From UBA5543 sp964464965 (GTDB lineage Bacteria; Bacteroidota; Bacteroidia; Chitinophagales; Chitinophagaceae): a stretch of 64,000 nucleotides of DNA. Under the pieces are notes generated by a model. It was not told the origin of the DNA and did no database searches. It saw only the letters and a program-made list of their open reading frames with translations. A program made the position numbers and the translations under genes. The stretch is taken from the NCBI GenBank assembly GCA_964464965.1, contig CAYXHM010000006.1:62001-126000 (forward strand), read 5' to 3'. This document shows positions 18,790-27,326 of this stretch, piece after piece (positions within the stretch are counted from its first letter, which is position 1; each line of letters opens with the position of its first letter).

Positions 18790-19268
18790 AATAGATTGGT
18801 TTTGTATGCATGATTGATGTTTACTTAATTCGAGACTGCACAGGGTCTATTATTCATGGCGGATGCATACTATGCCTGCTTGTTTCCAGAAAAGATAAAA
18901 TGGATTGTAAAATGTGTTTCATGATGAATTGTATGAATATTTTGCAAAGCTATCTGTCTTAACCCGGTGAAAAAACGGGAAAAACACCCATTTTTATTTC
19001 ATTATTTTTTCGTATATGTTATTACGAACATGAAATGATTGGTTTGGTTGTGCATGAATGTTTTTTGACATGAACGATGCGGATACCTTTCTGTAATATG
19101 CAGTATGGTTACCGGCCAGTAGAAGACATGTAATTACATATAAAAACAGCGTTTAACAATGCTCTGTTCAAGGGTAAGCAATAGCTGTGCTTATGTACCT
19201 GGTGCGCACAGGTGGCTGCATGCCAGGCGGGGATTGTGTGCAATGGGTGTTCTATCCCTTGACTGTAG
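18790..19268. other. Intergenic region without a recognisable gene
   Basis: These 479 bp separate the T9SS cargo gene start from the end of the next minus-strand gene. I found no convincing ORF or RNA gene. One short inverted repeat is present, TTCGTA (19009-19014) and TACGAA (19023-19028) spaced by 8 bp. It could be a regulator site but may be chance. Confidence 0.4.
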
Positions 19269-20006
19269 TTACACCATATTTCTTTTCACTTCGTCAAGAA
19301 ACTTGCGGTGGTCTGCGGTAAAAGGTTTTTTAGCTACTATTATGCGGCTGCCGCGGTAGGCCGATGTGGCCTCAACATAGCCATCGCCGCTGTGCACTTC
19401 AAACTTTATGCCGGCTGTGCGCAGTACCGGTTCTGCCCAGTTGTGCAGGTTGGTTATCAGCAGTACGTTTTTGGGTTGCAGTATACTCAGTTCTTCTTTA
19501 AAGAGGTGTGCGCTGTTAAATATCTGTGCCTGGAATACCTCGTGCGGCATGGTGTCATCTGTTACGGGGGCTATTTTTACCAGGTTGCTGTAGGTTATTA
19601 TATGGTTCCAGTCGTCTTCTGTACGTCCATAGCGTTCCATTACCAGTTTGTAGGTAATGTTCCAGAAGAAGGAACGGTAGAGGTTTTGTTTTATCCAGTA
19701 CTTATTTACCCAGTCCAGCGGGCAGCCTCTTGATACTGTGGCGTATTCCTGTGCTTTTTTTACAACGGCTTCAATTTCTTTGGTTTTCTGCGTGAGTCTG
19801 AAGGTGGGTTTCCAGTCTGTAACGCACTGGCCATACACTATCAGTTCCTTTTTGTCATAGTAGTCCTTGCCTATCATAGGGTAAAAGAGGCAGTACTTAC
19901 TTTTCGCAAAGTCTTTATAACCAGGCTGTTCTATAGTTTTAGCCATATCCAGCAGGGTTTTTTCCATACTGAGGTTGTATAACGATATGTGTTCTATCTT
20001 TGCCAT
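19269..20006 (-). CDS. Conserved hypothetical protein, possible uracil-DNA-glycosylase-like fold
   Basis: The 245-residue soluble protein is not firmly recognised. Its layout vaguely recalls uracil-DNA-glycosylase superfamily proteins: an early VYGQCVTDWKPTF segment, a central TYSNLVKIAPVTDD segment, and a late ILQPKNVLLITNLHNWAEPVL strand and turn. The canonical GQDPY and HPSPLS motifs are not evident, so catalysis is unproven. It is a single gene just upstream of, and divergent from, the ribosomal cluster. Confidence 0.45.
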   Translation of the reverse strand: MAKIEHISLYNLSMEKTLLDMAKTIEQPGYKDFAKSKYCLFYPMIGKDYYDKKELIVYGQCVTDWKPTFRLTQKTKEIEAVVKKAQEYATVSRGCPLDWVNKYWIKQNLYRSFFWNITYKLVMERYGRTEDDWNHIITYSNLVKIAPVTDDTMPHEVFQAQIFNSAHLFKEELSILQPKNVLLITNLHNWAEPVLRTAGIKFEVHSGDGYVEATSAYRGSRIIVAKKPFTADHRKFLDEVKRNMV

Positions 20007-20120
20007 TGGTTTTCTTTACCGCAAGGGTGGGGCGAATGTAGTATAAAGATGTGTTTTTACTATAGTTTTAGCCGTGCCGGACACAGGGTAATAAAAATTT
20101 AAAATTTCCTTTAAAATTAT

Positions 20121-20152
20121 TTTGTTCGATTAAAAACTTCCCGTTACCTTTG
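20121..20152 (+). promoter_or_regulatory. Main promoter of the S10-spc cluster
   Basis: TTTG (20121-20124), a 20-bp spacer and TACCTTTG (20145-20152) match the Bacteroidota consensus exactly, extended as TACCTTTGCAGTCC. The rpsJ ATG is 41 bp downstream of the -7 element. This indicates that transcription of the cluster starts here rather than reading in from upstream str-operon genes, which are absent. Confidence 0.85.
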
Positions 20153-20193
20153 CAGTCCCAATTTTTTACGGGTTTAAGAAGTTATTAATAAGT

Positions 20194-20499
20194 ATGTCAC
20201 AGCGTATCAGAATAAAGCTTAAGTCTTACGACCATAACCTGGTAGATAAATCGGCTGAGAAAATAGTAAAAACTGTGCGCAACACAGGAGCAGTGGTTAC
20301 AGGCCCTATTCCGTTGCCAACACAGAAGAAGATCTTTACGGTATTGCGCTCGCCGCACGTGAACAAAAAAGCACGCGAGCAGTTCCAATTGTGCACACAC
20401 AAGCGCCTTTTGGATATCTATACTTCTTCTTCACGCACGGTAGATGCTCTTTCGAAGCTGGACCTGCCAAGTGGTGTAGAAGTAGAGATAAAAGCATAA
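20194..20499 (+). CDS. rpsJ: 30S ribosomal protein S10
   Basis: The 101-residue protein matches S10 along its full length (MSQRIRIKLKSYDHNLVDKS, then GPIPLPTQKKIFTVLRSPHVN and the KRLLDIYTSS loop). It assembles into the 30S head and also serves as NusE in antitermination. It is the first gene of the cluster here and has its own promoter 50 bp upstream. Confidence 0.98.
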   Translation: MSQRIRIKLKSYDHNLVDKSAEKIVKTVRNTGAVVTGPIPLPTQKKIFTVLRSPHVNKKAREQFQLCTHKRLLDIYTSSSRTVDALSKLDLPSGVEVEIKA

Positions 20500-20589
20500 C
20501 AGAAGACGGTTCTTTAAAAAAATTGAAAAACAACTAATCCCGGTCCACACAAGAGGCAACCCGGGCGCTTAGTTAAATATATAATAACA

Positions 20590-21207
20590 ATGAAAGGTAT
20601 TATAGGCAAAAAAATAGGCATGACCAGCGTATTTGATGCTACAGGCAAACAAGTGGCCTGTACCATTATAGAAGCAGGGCCTTGTGTGGTTACGCAGAAG
20701 AAGACCATAGAGTCTGACGGATATAATGCGTTGCAAATAGCCTACGGCGAGGCTAAAGAAAAGAATACGCCAAAAGCTCTCCTCAATCATTTTGCGAAAG
20801 CAAACACTACTCCCAAATCTGTAGTAAAAGAATTACGTAACTGTTCCATCGATAAACAAGTTGGTGAAGAACTTACCTGCGAGATTTTTGCCGAGGGCGA
20901 AAAGATCAACGTTATAGGCGTGACAAAAGGTAAGGGTTTCCAGGGTGTTGTAAAACGCCACGGCTTCTCCGGTGTTGGTGAGGCGTCTCACGGTCAGCAT
21001 GATCGTCAGCGTGCACCAGGTTCTATAGGTGGTTCATCATATCCAAGCCGCGTATTTAAAGGTATGCGCATGGCGGGCCGTATGGGTGGCGACCGCGTAA
21101 AAGTAAAAGCGCTGAAAGTAATGAAAGTGTTTCCGGAACAAAACTATATATTAATTACAGGTTCGGTTCCCGGTCACAATGGTTCAATTGTTTTAATTCA
21201 GAATTAG
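20590..21207 (+). CDS. rplC: 50S ribosomal protein L3
   Basis: The 205-residue protein has the L3 signature KGIIGKKIGMTSVFD at the start and GVTKGKGFQGVVKRHGFSG plus ASHGQHDRQRAPGSIGG in the central loop that reaches the peptidyl-transferase centre. The 90-bp gap after rpsJ holds CCCGG/CCGGG-containing sequence that could fold into a leader structure. Confidence 0.98.
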   Translation: MKGIIGKKIGMTSVFDATGKQVACTIIEAGPCVVTQKKTIESDGYNALQIAYGEAKEKNTPKALLNHFAKANTTPKSVVKELRNCSIDKQVGEELTCEIFAEGEKINVIGVTKGKGFQGVVKRHGFSGVGEASHGQHDRQRAPGSIGGSSYPSRVFKGMRMAGRMGGDRVKVKALKVMKVFPEQNYILITGSVPGHNGSIVLIQN

Positions 21208-21214
21208 TATTGTC

Positions 21215-21856
21215 ATGCAAGTTGACGTTTTTAATAATAAAGGTGAAAAAACAGGCCGTAGCGTAGAGCTGCCTGATGAGATATTTGGTATCGAGCCAAA
21301 CGACCATGTTATTTACCTGGCAGTAAAGCAATACCTGGCAGCACAGCGCCAGGGTACGCACAAAACCAAAACCCGTGCAGAGGTTCATGGTTCATCTAAA
21401 AAGCTGCACCGCCAGAAAGGTACAGGTGGCAGCCGTAAAGGTAACATCCGTAACCCCTTGTATAAAGGTGGTGGTACAGTAAACGGCCCATTGCCACACG
21501 GTTATGGTTTCAAACTGAACCGCAAGGTGAAAGACCTGGCTAAGATGTCTGCACTGGCACACAAAGCAAAAGAAAACAAAATCGTAATAGTTGAAGACCT
21601 GAAGTCTGAAACACCAAAAACGAAAGATTTCGTAGCTATGCTGGGCAAACTGCAGGGCGATGCAAGGAAATCACTGTTTGTACTGCCGGAAATGGATACC
21701 AATGCTTACCTGAGCAGCCGTAACATAGCATCAAACAAAACTAAAGTGCTGAGCGATGTAAACGCTTACGACCTGGTAAACGCCAACGTACTGATATTTA
21801 CAGAGTCTGCTGCGAAACTTTTCAGCGAACTGGAAGAAGAAACAGCAGAAGCATAA
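21215..21856 (+). CDS. rplD: 50S ribosomal protein L4
   Basis: The 213-residue protein shows the L4 loop HGSSKKLHRQKGTGGSRKG and the C-terminal NVLIFTESAAKLFSELEE helix. L4 lines the exit tunnel; in E. coli it also controls this operon, but such regulation is unproven in Bacteroidota. It starts 7 bp after rplC. Confidence 0.98.
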   Translation: MQVDVFNNKGEKTGRSVELPDEIFGIEPNDHVIYLAVKQYLAAQRQGTHKTKTRAEVHGSSKKLHRQKGTGGSRKGNIRNPLYKGGGTVNGPLPHGYGFKLNRKVKDLAKMSALAHKAKENKIVIVEDLKSETPKTKDFVAMLGKLQGDARKSLFVLPEMDTNAYLSSRNIASNKTKVLSDVNAYDLVNANVLIFTESAAKLFSELEEETAEA

Positions 21857-21888
21857 ATTAATAATTAAGAAACTGAAATTTATATACA

Positions 21889-22182
21889 ATGAAACTTGCT
21901 GATGTATTGGTAAGGCCGGTAATTACCGAAAAGGTAAACACCCAGATAGAGCGCAACGGCCGCTACACATTTGTAGTGGACAAAAAAGCTAACAAGCTGG
22001 AAGTGAAGCAAGCTGTAGAAGAGTTTTACGGTGTGAAGGTGGATGATGTGAACACTATTGTGGTACCTGGCAAAAACAAAAGCCGCTTTACCAAGGCGGG
22101 TTTATTGAAAGGAGTAAAACCCTCGTACAAAAAAGCGGTAGTAACGCTTGTAGAAGGTGATACTATAGATTTATTCTCATAA
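21889..22182 (+). CDS. rplW: 50S ribosomal protein L23
   Basis: The 97-residue protein has the L23 opening LVRPVITEKVNTQIERNGRY and the segment VEEFYGVKVDDVNTIVVPGK. It binds 23S rRNA at the tunnel exit and docks SRP and trigger factor. Confidence 0.97.
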   Translation: MKLADVLVRPVITEKVNTQIERNGRYTFVVDKKANKLEVKQAVEEFYGVKVDDVNTIVVPGKNKSRFTKAGLLKGVKPSYKKAVVTLVEGDTIDLFS

Positions 22183-22202
22183 GCTGATAAAGAAACAGAG
22201 AA

Positions 22203-23033
22203 ATGGCATTACGTAAATATAAACCGACAACAGCCGGCACACGCTGGAGAATAGGTAACGCTTATGCAGAAGTTACTACCAACGTACCGGAAAAAAGCCT
22301 GCTTGATGTAGGTAAAAAAACCGGCGGACGTAACTCTAGTGGTCGTCGTGCAATGCGCTATATAGGTGGTGGTAACAAAACCAAATACCGTATTGTTGAC
22401 TTCAAACGCAACAAGAAAGATATACCAGCAACGGTAAAAACTATAGAATACGATCCAAACCGTACCGCGTTTATAGCACTGCTGAACTATGTAGATGGTG
22501 AAAAACGTTACATCATTGCACCACAAGGCCTTGAAGTAGGTGCAACTGTTATAAGCGGAGACGCTGTAGCGCCAGAGGTTGGTAACTCATTGCTGCTGAA
22601 AAACATGCCACTGGGTACCGTGGTGCACAATATAGAACTGCAGCCTGGTAAAGGAGCATCTATAGCACGCTCTGCAGGTACTTACGCACAGCTGAATGCG
22701 AAAGAAGAAAAATATTGCGTGTTGAAAATGCCAAGTGGCGAGCTGCGCAAAGTGTTAAGCACTTGTATGGCAACAGTTGGTACCGTATCTAACAGCGACC
22801 ACGCCCTGCAAAGCATGGGTAAAGCAGGCCGTAACCGTTGGAAAGGTATCCGCCCACGTACACGTGGTGTAGCGATGAACCCGGTAGATCACCCGATGGG
22901 TGGTGGTGAAGGTAGGTCTTCAGGCGGACACCCACGTAGCCGTAACGGTAAGTACGCAAAAGGTGAGAAAACACGTAAACAAAAAAGCTCTGATAAACTG
23001 ATCATTCAGCGCAAAAACGGTAAAAAATTATAA
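22203..23033 (+). CDS. rplB: 50S ribosomal protein L2
   Basis: The 276-residue protein has the L2 hallmarks: ALRKYKPTTAGTRWR at the start, GGRNSSGRRAMRYIGGGNK, and the C-terminal MNPVDHPMGGGEGRSSGGHP motif with the conserved histidine near the peptidyl-transferase centre. Confidence 0.98.
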   Translation: MALRKYKPTTAGTRWRIGNAYAEVTTNVPEKSLLDVGKKTGGRNSSGRRAMRYIGGGNKTKYRIVDFKRNKKDIPATVKTIEYDPNRTAFIALLNYVDGEKRYIIAPQGLEVGATVISGDAVAPEVGNSLLLKNMPLGTVVHNIELQPGKGASIARSAGTYAQLNAKEEKYCVLKMPSGELRKVLSTCMATVGTVSNSDHALQSMGKAGRNRWKGIRPRTRGVAMNPVDHPMGGGEGRSSGGHPRSRNGKYAKGEKTRKQKSSDKLIIQRKNGKKL

Positions 23034-23052
23034 TACTAAAGAATAGTTTAAT

Positions 23053-23319
23053 ATGGCTCGTTCGATTAAAAAAGGCCCCTATGTAGATGTTAAGCTTGAG
23101 CGTAAGGTTCTGGCAGTAAACGATGGTAGCGCTAAGAAAGGTGTTATCAAAACATGGAGCCGCCGTTCTACCATCACACCAGATTTCGTGGGTCACACAC
23201 TGGCAGTGCACAACGGAAACAAATTTATACCGGTATACGTAACAGAATACATGGTAGGCCATAAGCTGGGAGAGTTTGCGCCAACGCGTAACTTCAAAAG
23301 CCATAGTGGAAGTAAATAA
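23053..23319 (+). CDS. rpsS: 30S ribosomal protein S19
   Basis: The 88-residue protein matches S19, with ARSIKKGPYVDVKLERKV, TWSRRSTITPDFVGHTLAVH and GHKLGEFAPTRNFKSH. It pairs with S13 in the 30S head. Confidence 0.98.
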   Translation: MARSIKKGPYVDVKLERKVLAVNDGSAKKGVIKTWSRRSTITPDFVGHTLAVHNGNKFIPVYVTEYMVGHKLGEFAPTRNFKSHSGSK

Positions 23320-23376
23320 TTACATAATAAACATCTGGTTCATCTTCTGGTGGGCCGCTAAATAGAAAAAGAAACA

Positions 23377-23769
23377 ATGGAAGCTGTAGCTCGTTTACGG
23401 AACTATCCTACTTCACCCCGCAAAATGCGTTTGCTGGCAGACCTGGTGCGTGGTATGGATGTAGAAAAAGCTTTGAATACTTTGAAATTCAGTACAAAGC
23501 ACCCATCGGTGCCTCTGGAGAAACTATTGCTGAGCGCAGTAGCTAACTGGGGCAACAAAAACGAAGGTATTGATGTAGCTGATGCTAATCTGTATGTGAA
23601 GACTATCATGGTTGATGGTGCCCGCGTTATAAAACGTATGCAGCCAGCCCCACAAGGCCGTGCATACCGCATACGCAAGCGCAGCAACCACGTTACTATT
23701 GTGGTAGATAGCCGCAACACTGCAACTGCAGGAATTCAAAAACAAGAAACTGATAAATCAACTAATTAA
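23377..23769 (+). CDS. rplV: 50S ribosomal protein L22
   Basis: The 130-residue protein has ARLRNYPTSPRKMRLLADLVRG near the start and the tunnel hairpin MQPAPQGRAYRIRKRSNHV. A C-terminal extension of about 20 polar residues is typical of the phylum. It starts 57 bp after rpsS and ends 10 bp before rpsC. Confidence 0.97.
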   Translation: MEAVARLRNYPTSPRKMRLLADLVRGMDVEKALNTLKFSTKHPSVPLEKLLLSAVANWGNKNEGIDVADANLYVKTIMVDGARVIKRMQPAPQGRAYRIRKRSNHVTIVVDSRNTATAGIQKQETDKSTN

Positions 23770-23779
23770 TAACTAAGGA

Positions 23780-24595
23780 ATGGGTCAAAAAGCGAATCCT
23801 ATAGGTAACAGGTTGGGTATCATCCGCGGATGGGACTCTATGTGGTATGGCGCTAAAAAAGATTTTGCGAACAAACTGGTAGAGGATCACAAAATCCGTA
23901 CTTACCTGAATGCGCGTATCAACAAAGGCGGTATCAGCCGTATTGTTATAGAGCGTACACTGGGTAAACTGATCATTACTATTCATACTTCTAAGCCTGG
24001 TATCATCATTGGTAAAGGTGGTTCTGAAGTTGACCGTATAAAAGAAGAGCTTAAAAAACTTACCGGTAAAGACGATGTGCAGATCAACATTATGGAGATC
24101 CGCCGTCCTGAACTGGACGCTCAGATAGTTGCTGAAACTATCGCACGCCAGCTGGAAAGCCGTGTTAGCTACAAAAGGGCTATCAAAATGGCAATCTCTA
24201 CGGCAATGCGTATGGGTGCAGAAGGTATCAAAATAAAAGTAGGCGGCCGTTTGAATGGTGCAGAGATAGCCCGTTCAGAAGAGTTTAAACAAGGCCGTAC
24301 TCCATTGCACACTTTCCGTATGGATATCGATTATACATCTTACTTCGCCAGCACCGTTTACGGTAAAATAGGCATCAAAGTATGGATATGTAAAGGTGAA
24401 GTACTGGGCAAGCGTGACCTGAACCCGAACTTCAACGCTGGTTCTGACAGCAGAGGTGCTGGTGCACCAGTAGGTGGTGGTCGTGGTGAAGGCCGCGGCG
24501 GTGACCGCAGAGGAGGTGGTGACCGTGGTGGACGCGGTGGTGGTGGCGACCGCAGAGGCGGTGGTGACCGTGGTGGACGCGGTGGACGTCAATAA
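23780..24595 (+). CDS. rpsC: 30S ribosomal protein S3 with RGG-repeat tail
   Basis: The first about 220 residues are ordinary S3. They include MGQKANPIGNRLGIIRGWDS, the KH domain with KPGIIIGKGGSEVDRIK, and IDYTSYFASTVYGKIGIKVWI. S3 forms part of the mRNA entry channel and its helicase. The last about 45 residues are unusual: Arg-Gly-Asp-rich repeats (DRRGGGDRGGRGGGG twice) encoded by a 45-bp tandem repeat at 24503-24585. S3 in many Bacteroidota ends in a charged extension, but this low-complexity RGG tail resembles RNA-binding RGG domains. Confidence 0.97.
   Translation: MGQKANPIGNRLGIIRGWDSMWYGAKKDFANKLVEDHKIRTYLNARINKGGISRIVIERTLGKLIITIHTSKPGIIIGKGGSEVDRIKEELKKLTGKDDVQINIMEIRRPELDAQIVAETIARQLESRVSYKRAIKMAISTAMRMGAEGIKIKVGGRLNGAEIARSEEFKQGRTPLHTFRMDIDYTSYFASTVYGKIGIKVWICKGEVLGKRDLNPNFNAGSDSRGAGAPVGGGRGEGRGGDRRGGGDRGGRGGGGDRRGGGDRGGRGGRQ
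24503..24585 (+). repeat. 45-bp tandem repeat encoding the RGG tail of S3
   Basis: A 45-bp unit beginning GACCGCAGAGG runs 24503-24547 and is repeated from 24548 to about 24585, with one substitution visible near the start of the second copy. It keeps reading frame, so copy-number changes would lengthen or shorten the RGG tail by 15 residues. Confidence 0.85.
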
Positions 24596-24637
24596 GGAAA
24601 TAATATTTACAAGAGTACCATTTAAAATATTGTAACA

Positions 24638-25060
24638 ATGTTACAGCCAAAGAAAGTAAAACACAGGAAAGCCCATAAAGGGAGAATCAAAGGAAACGCA
24701 CAGCGTGGCGCTACAATAGCGTTCGGTTCTTTCGGATTGAAAGCTTTGGAACCCAAATGGATTACCAACCGCCAGATAGAAGCTGCGCGCCAGGCAATGA
24801 CCCGCCACATGAAACGTGAGGGTAACGTTTGGATACGCATATTCCCTGATAAGCCTATAACCAGCAAGCCTGCAGAGGTAAGGATGGGTAAAGGTAAAGG
24901 TAGCCTGGAATATTGGGCAGCAGTGGTAAAACCAGGTCTTATTATGTTTGAACTGGATGGCGTACCTCAGCAACTAGCGCAGGAAGCCCTGGAGCTGGCC
25001 GCACAGAAACTGCCTATTAAAACCAAGTTTGTAGTGCGCCGCGATTACGTTGGAGCATAA
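24638..25060 (+). CDS. rplP: 50S ribosomal protein L16
   Basis: The 140-residue protein has MLQPKKVKHRKAHKGR, FGSFGLKALEPKWITNRQIE and MGKGKGSLEYWAAVVKPG, all diagnostic for L16. It helps place tRNA in the A and P sites. Confidence 0.98.
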   Translation: MLQPKKVKHRKAHKGRIKGNAQRGATIAFGSFGLKALEPKWITNRQIEAARQAMTRHMKREGNVWIRIFPDKPITSKPAEVRMGKGKGSLEYWAAVVKPGLIMFELDGVPQQLAQEALELAAQKLPIKTKFVVRRDYVGA

Positions 25061-25098
25061 TTATAAAACCAAGAGCAATAATTTTTAAATAATAAACA

Positions 25099-25311
25099 AT
25101 GGCAAAGGCTAAAAAATCGAATGTTGACGATTTGCGTTCGCTGGACGAACAGGTGCTGACCGAAAGGATAGGGGAGGAAGAAGTGCGCCTGAAAAAAATG
25201 AAGTTCAGCCATGCAGTTAACCCGGTTGAAAATCCGCTTTCTATTCGCCAGTTGCGCCGTACAATAGCCCGTATGAAAACGGAACAGCGCAGAAGAGCAT
25301 TAGGTTTTTAA
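25099..25311 (+). CDS. rpmC: 50S ribosomal protein L29
   Basis: The 70-residue protein has the L29 helical pair with NPLSIRQLRRTIARMKTE near the C-terminus. It sits at the tunnel exit next to L23. Its place between L16 and S17 is the conserved order. Confidence 0.95.
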   Translation: MAKAKKSNVDDLRSLDEQVLTERIGEEEVRLKKMKFSHAVNPVENPLSIRQLRRTIARMKTEQRRRALGF

Positions 25312-25323
25312 TAAAATTTTGAT

Positions 25324-25590
25324 ATGTCAACAATGACTCAAAGAAAAAGCAGGAAAACCCGTATAGGGCTCGTGAGCAGCGACAAAATGGATAAAACCAT
25401 TACTGTAGTTGTAGAGCGTAAGGTAAAACACCCTATATATGGTAAGTTCCTTAAGAAATCAAAGAAATTCCATGCGCACGATGAGCAGAGCACTGCAGGT
25501 ATCGGTGATACCGTACGCATAATGGAAACGCGCCCGTTGAGCAAAACAAAACGCTGGCGCCTGGTAGAAATAATTGAAAAAGCTAAGTAA
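25324..25590 (+). CDS. rpsQ: 30S ribosomal protein S17
   Basis: The 88-residue protein matches S17, with GLVSSDKMDKTITVVVERKVKHPIYGKF split over the first half and IGDTVRIMETRPLSKTKRWR in the second. It has an OB fold and binds 16S rRNA. The ATG at 25324 is 12 bp after rpmC; a second ATG at 25333 is also possible. Confidence 0.97.
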   Translation: MSTMTQRKSRKTRIGLVSSDKMDKTITVVVERKVKHPIYGKFLKKSKKFHAHDEQSTAGIGDTVRIMETRPLSKTKRWRLVEIIEKAK

Positions 25591-25602
25591 TCTTTTAATA
25601 AG

Positions 25603-25971
25603 ATGATACAACAAGAGTCCAGGCTTAATGTAGCCGATAATAGTGGTGCGAAGGAAGTTCTTTGTATCCGTGTTCTGGGCAACTCAGGACAGGATTACGC
25701 AGGTGTAGGTGATAAAATAGTAGTTACGGTGAAAGATTCTTTACCGGGAGGCGCTATGAAGAAAGGAACTGTGTCAAAAGCAGTAATTGTGCGCACCAAA
25801 AAGAAATTACGTCGTAAAGATGGGTCATACATCAATTTTGACGATAACGCAGTAGTACTGCTAAACAACGCTGATGAGCCACGCGGTACCCGTATTTTCG
25901 GGCCCGTAGCGCGCGAACTGCGTGATAAAGGGTACATGAAAATAGTTTCTCTGGCCCCTGAAGTATTATAA
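25603..25971 (+). CDS. rplN: 50S ribosomal protein L14
   Basis: The 122-residue protein begins MIQQESRLNVADNSGAKEVLC and includes KRKDGSYI-type sequence (RRKDGSYINFDDNAVVLLNN) and GTRIFGPVARELRDKGYMKI. It is L14 of normal length. Confidence 0.98.
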   Translation: MIQQESRLNVADNSGAKEVLCIRVLGNSGQDYAGVGDKIVVTVKDSLPGGAMKKGTVSKAVIVRTKKKLRRKDGSYINFDDNAVVLLNNADEPRGTRIFGPVARELRDKGYMKIVSLAPEVL

Positions 25972-25982
25972 AAAATAAGTTG

Positions 25983-25990
25983 TACCTTTG
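25983..25990 (+). promoter_or_regulatory. Possible internal promoter before rplX
   Basis: TACCTTTG, extended as TACCTTTGCAGCCC, is an exact -7 element in the 70-bp gap between rplN and rplX. It differs by one base over 14 from the rpsJ promoter form. No good -33 TTTG is seen at the expected spacing, so strength is uncertain. Confidence 0.5.
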
Positions 25991-26041
25991 CAGCCCGAAT
26001 TTCAGGGATGAATTGTGAACAACAGTTAATTCATAAGAATT

Positions 26042-26377
26042 GTGAAAAACATTAAGATTAAATTAAACATCAGGAAAGGCGATAACGTAGTAGTTATAGC
26101 CGGTAATGATAAGGACCGCACCAAGGCTCGTAAAGTGCTGGCTGTGTACCCTCAAAAAAGCCGTGTGCTGGTAGAAGGTGTAAACATCGTTACCAAACAC
26201 AACAAGCCTGACGCGCAAAACCCGCAGGGTGGTATAGTAAAGCAGGAAGCTCCTATCCACATCTCTAACGTAATGTTGTGGGATGCGAAGGCTAAAGCTC
26301 CGGTACGCATCAAACGTGAGCGTAAAGAAGGTAGCTTTGTACGTATATCTAAAAAATCCGGGGAGGTAATTAAATAA
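26042..26377 (+). CDS. rplX: 50S ribosomal protein L24
   Basis: The 111-residue protein has the KOW motif near the start (IRKGDNVVVIAGNDKDRTKA) and VLVEGVNIVTKHNKPDAQNP with QGGIVKQEAPIHISNV. The only plausible start is a GTG at 26042 giving (M)KNIKIKLNIRKGD. Its stop overlaps the rplE start by 1 nt (TAATG), implying coupled translation. Confidence 0.95.
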   Translation: MKNIKIKLNIRKGDNVVVIAGNDKDRTKARKVLAVYPQKSRVLVEGVNIVTKHNKPDAQNPQGGIVKQEAPIHISNVMLWDAKAKAPVRIKRERKEGSFVRISKKSGEVIK

Positions 26378-26958
26378 TGGAAACGACTGTATATATTCCG
26401 CGTATGCGTACGCATTACAGGGAAGAGGTAGTACCTGCTTTAATGAAAAAGTTTGGTTATACAACCGTAATGCAATGCCCACGCCTGGTTAAAATATGTT
26501 TGAACCAGGGTGTTAAAGGCTCTGTATCTGATAAGAAGCTGATAGATGATGCAATTGGTGAAATGACACTGGTAACAGGTCAGAAAGCTGTACCTACATT
26601 GTCTAAAAAGGATATCTCTAACTTTAAACTGCGTAAGCACGTACCTATTGGTTGCCGTGTTACACTGCGCGGTACTAAAATGGAAGAGTTCCTGGATCGT
26701 TTTATCTCTGTTACCCTGCCACGTGTACGTGACTTTAAAGGTATCAACGATAAATCATTTGATGGCCGTGGTAACTATACTATGGGTATCACTGAGCAGA
26801 TCATCTATCCTGAGATTGACATTGACAAACTGAACCGTATCAGTGGTATGGACATCACGTTTGTAACAACGGCAAAAACTAACGAAGAAGCATACGAACT
26901 GCTGAAAGTGTTGGGCTTACCGTTTAAGAATGCAAAGAAAGAAACTGAAAACAACTAA
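26377..26958 (+). CDS. rplE: 50S ribosomal protein L5
   Basis: The 193-residue protein has the L5 features LVTGQKAVPTLSKKDISNFKLR and FDGRGNYTMGITEQIIYPEI. It binds 5S rRNA and contacts S13. Start overlaps the rplX stop. Confidence 0.98.
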   Translation: METTVYIPRMRTHYREEVVPALMKKFGYTTVMQCPRLVKICLNQGVKGSVSDKKLIDDAIGEMTLVTGQKAVPTLSKKDISNFKLRKHVPIGCRVTLRGTKMEEFLDRFISVTLPRVRDFKGINDKSFDGRGNYTMGITEQIIYPEIDIDKLNRISGMDITFVTTAKTNEEAYELLKVLGLPFKNAKKETENN

Positions 26959-26978
26959 TCAAGTTAATAATATTATAA

Positions 26979-27248
26979 ATGGCAAGAGAATCAGTAAAAG
27001 CCCGTCAACGCAAACGTGAGCGCATGGTAGCGCAGTATGCTGAAAAGCGTGCGGCACTTAAAGCTGCAGGAGATTACGCAGGTTTGGATAAACTTCCAAA
27101 AAATGCATCTCCGGTACGTCTTAAAAACCGTTGCCAGCTTACAGGTCGCCCAAGAGGTTACATGCGCCACTTTGGCATTTCTCGTAACATCTTCCGCGAT
27201 ATGGCGTTAGATGGTAAAATACCGGGTGTACGTAAAGCCAGCTGGTAA
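26979..27248 (+). CDS. rpsN: 30S ribosomal protein S14 (zinc-independent form)
   Basis: The 89-residue protein has MARESVKARQRKRERMVA and RCQLTGRPRGYMRHFGISR. It lacks the CxxC pairs of the short zinc-binding type, so it is the zinc-free form of normal length. Confidence 0.97.
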   Translation: MARESVKARQRKRERMVAQYAEKRAALKAAGDYAGLDKLPKNASPVRLKNRCQLTGRPRGYMRHFGISRNIFRDMALDGKIPGVRKASW

Positions 27249-27326
27249 TTAAAGACACGTGGCAGGGTCGGGCTGTGATGCCTGAAACCGGTTACAATTA
27301 TATACTTTACAAATTATTAAAATAAA

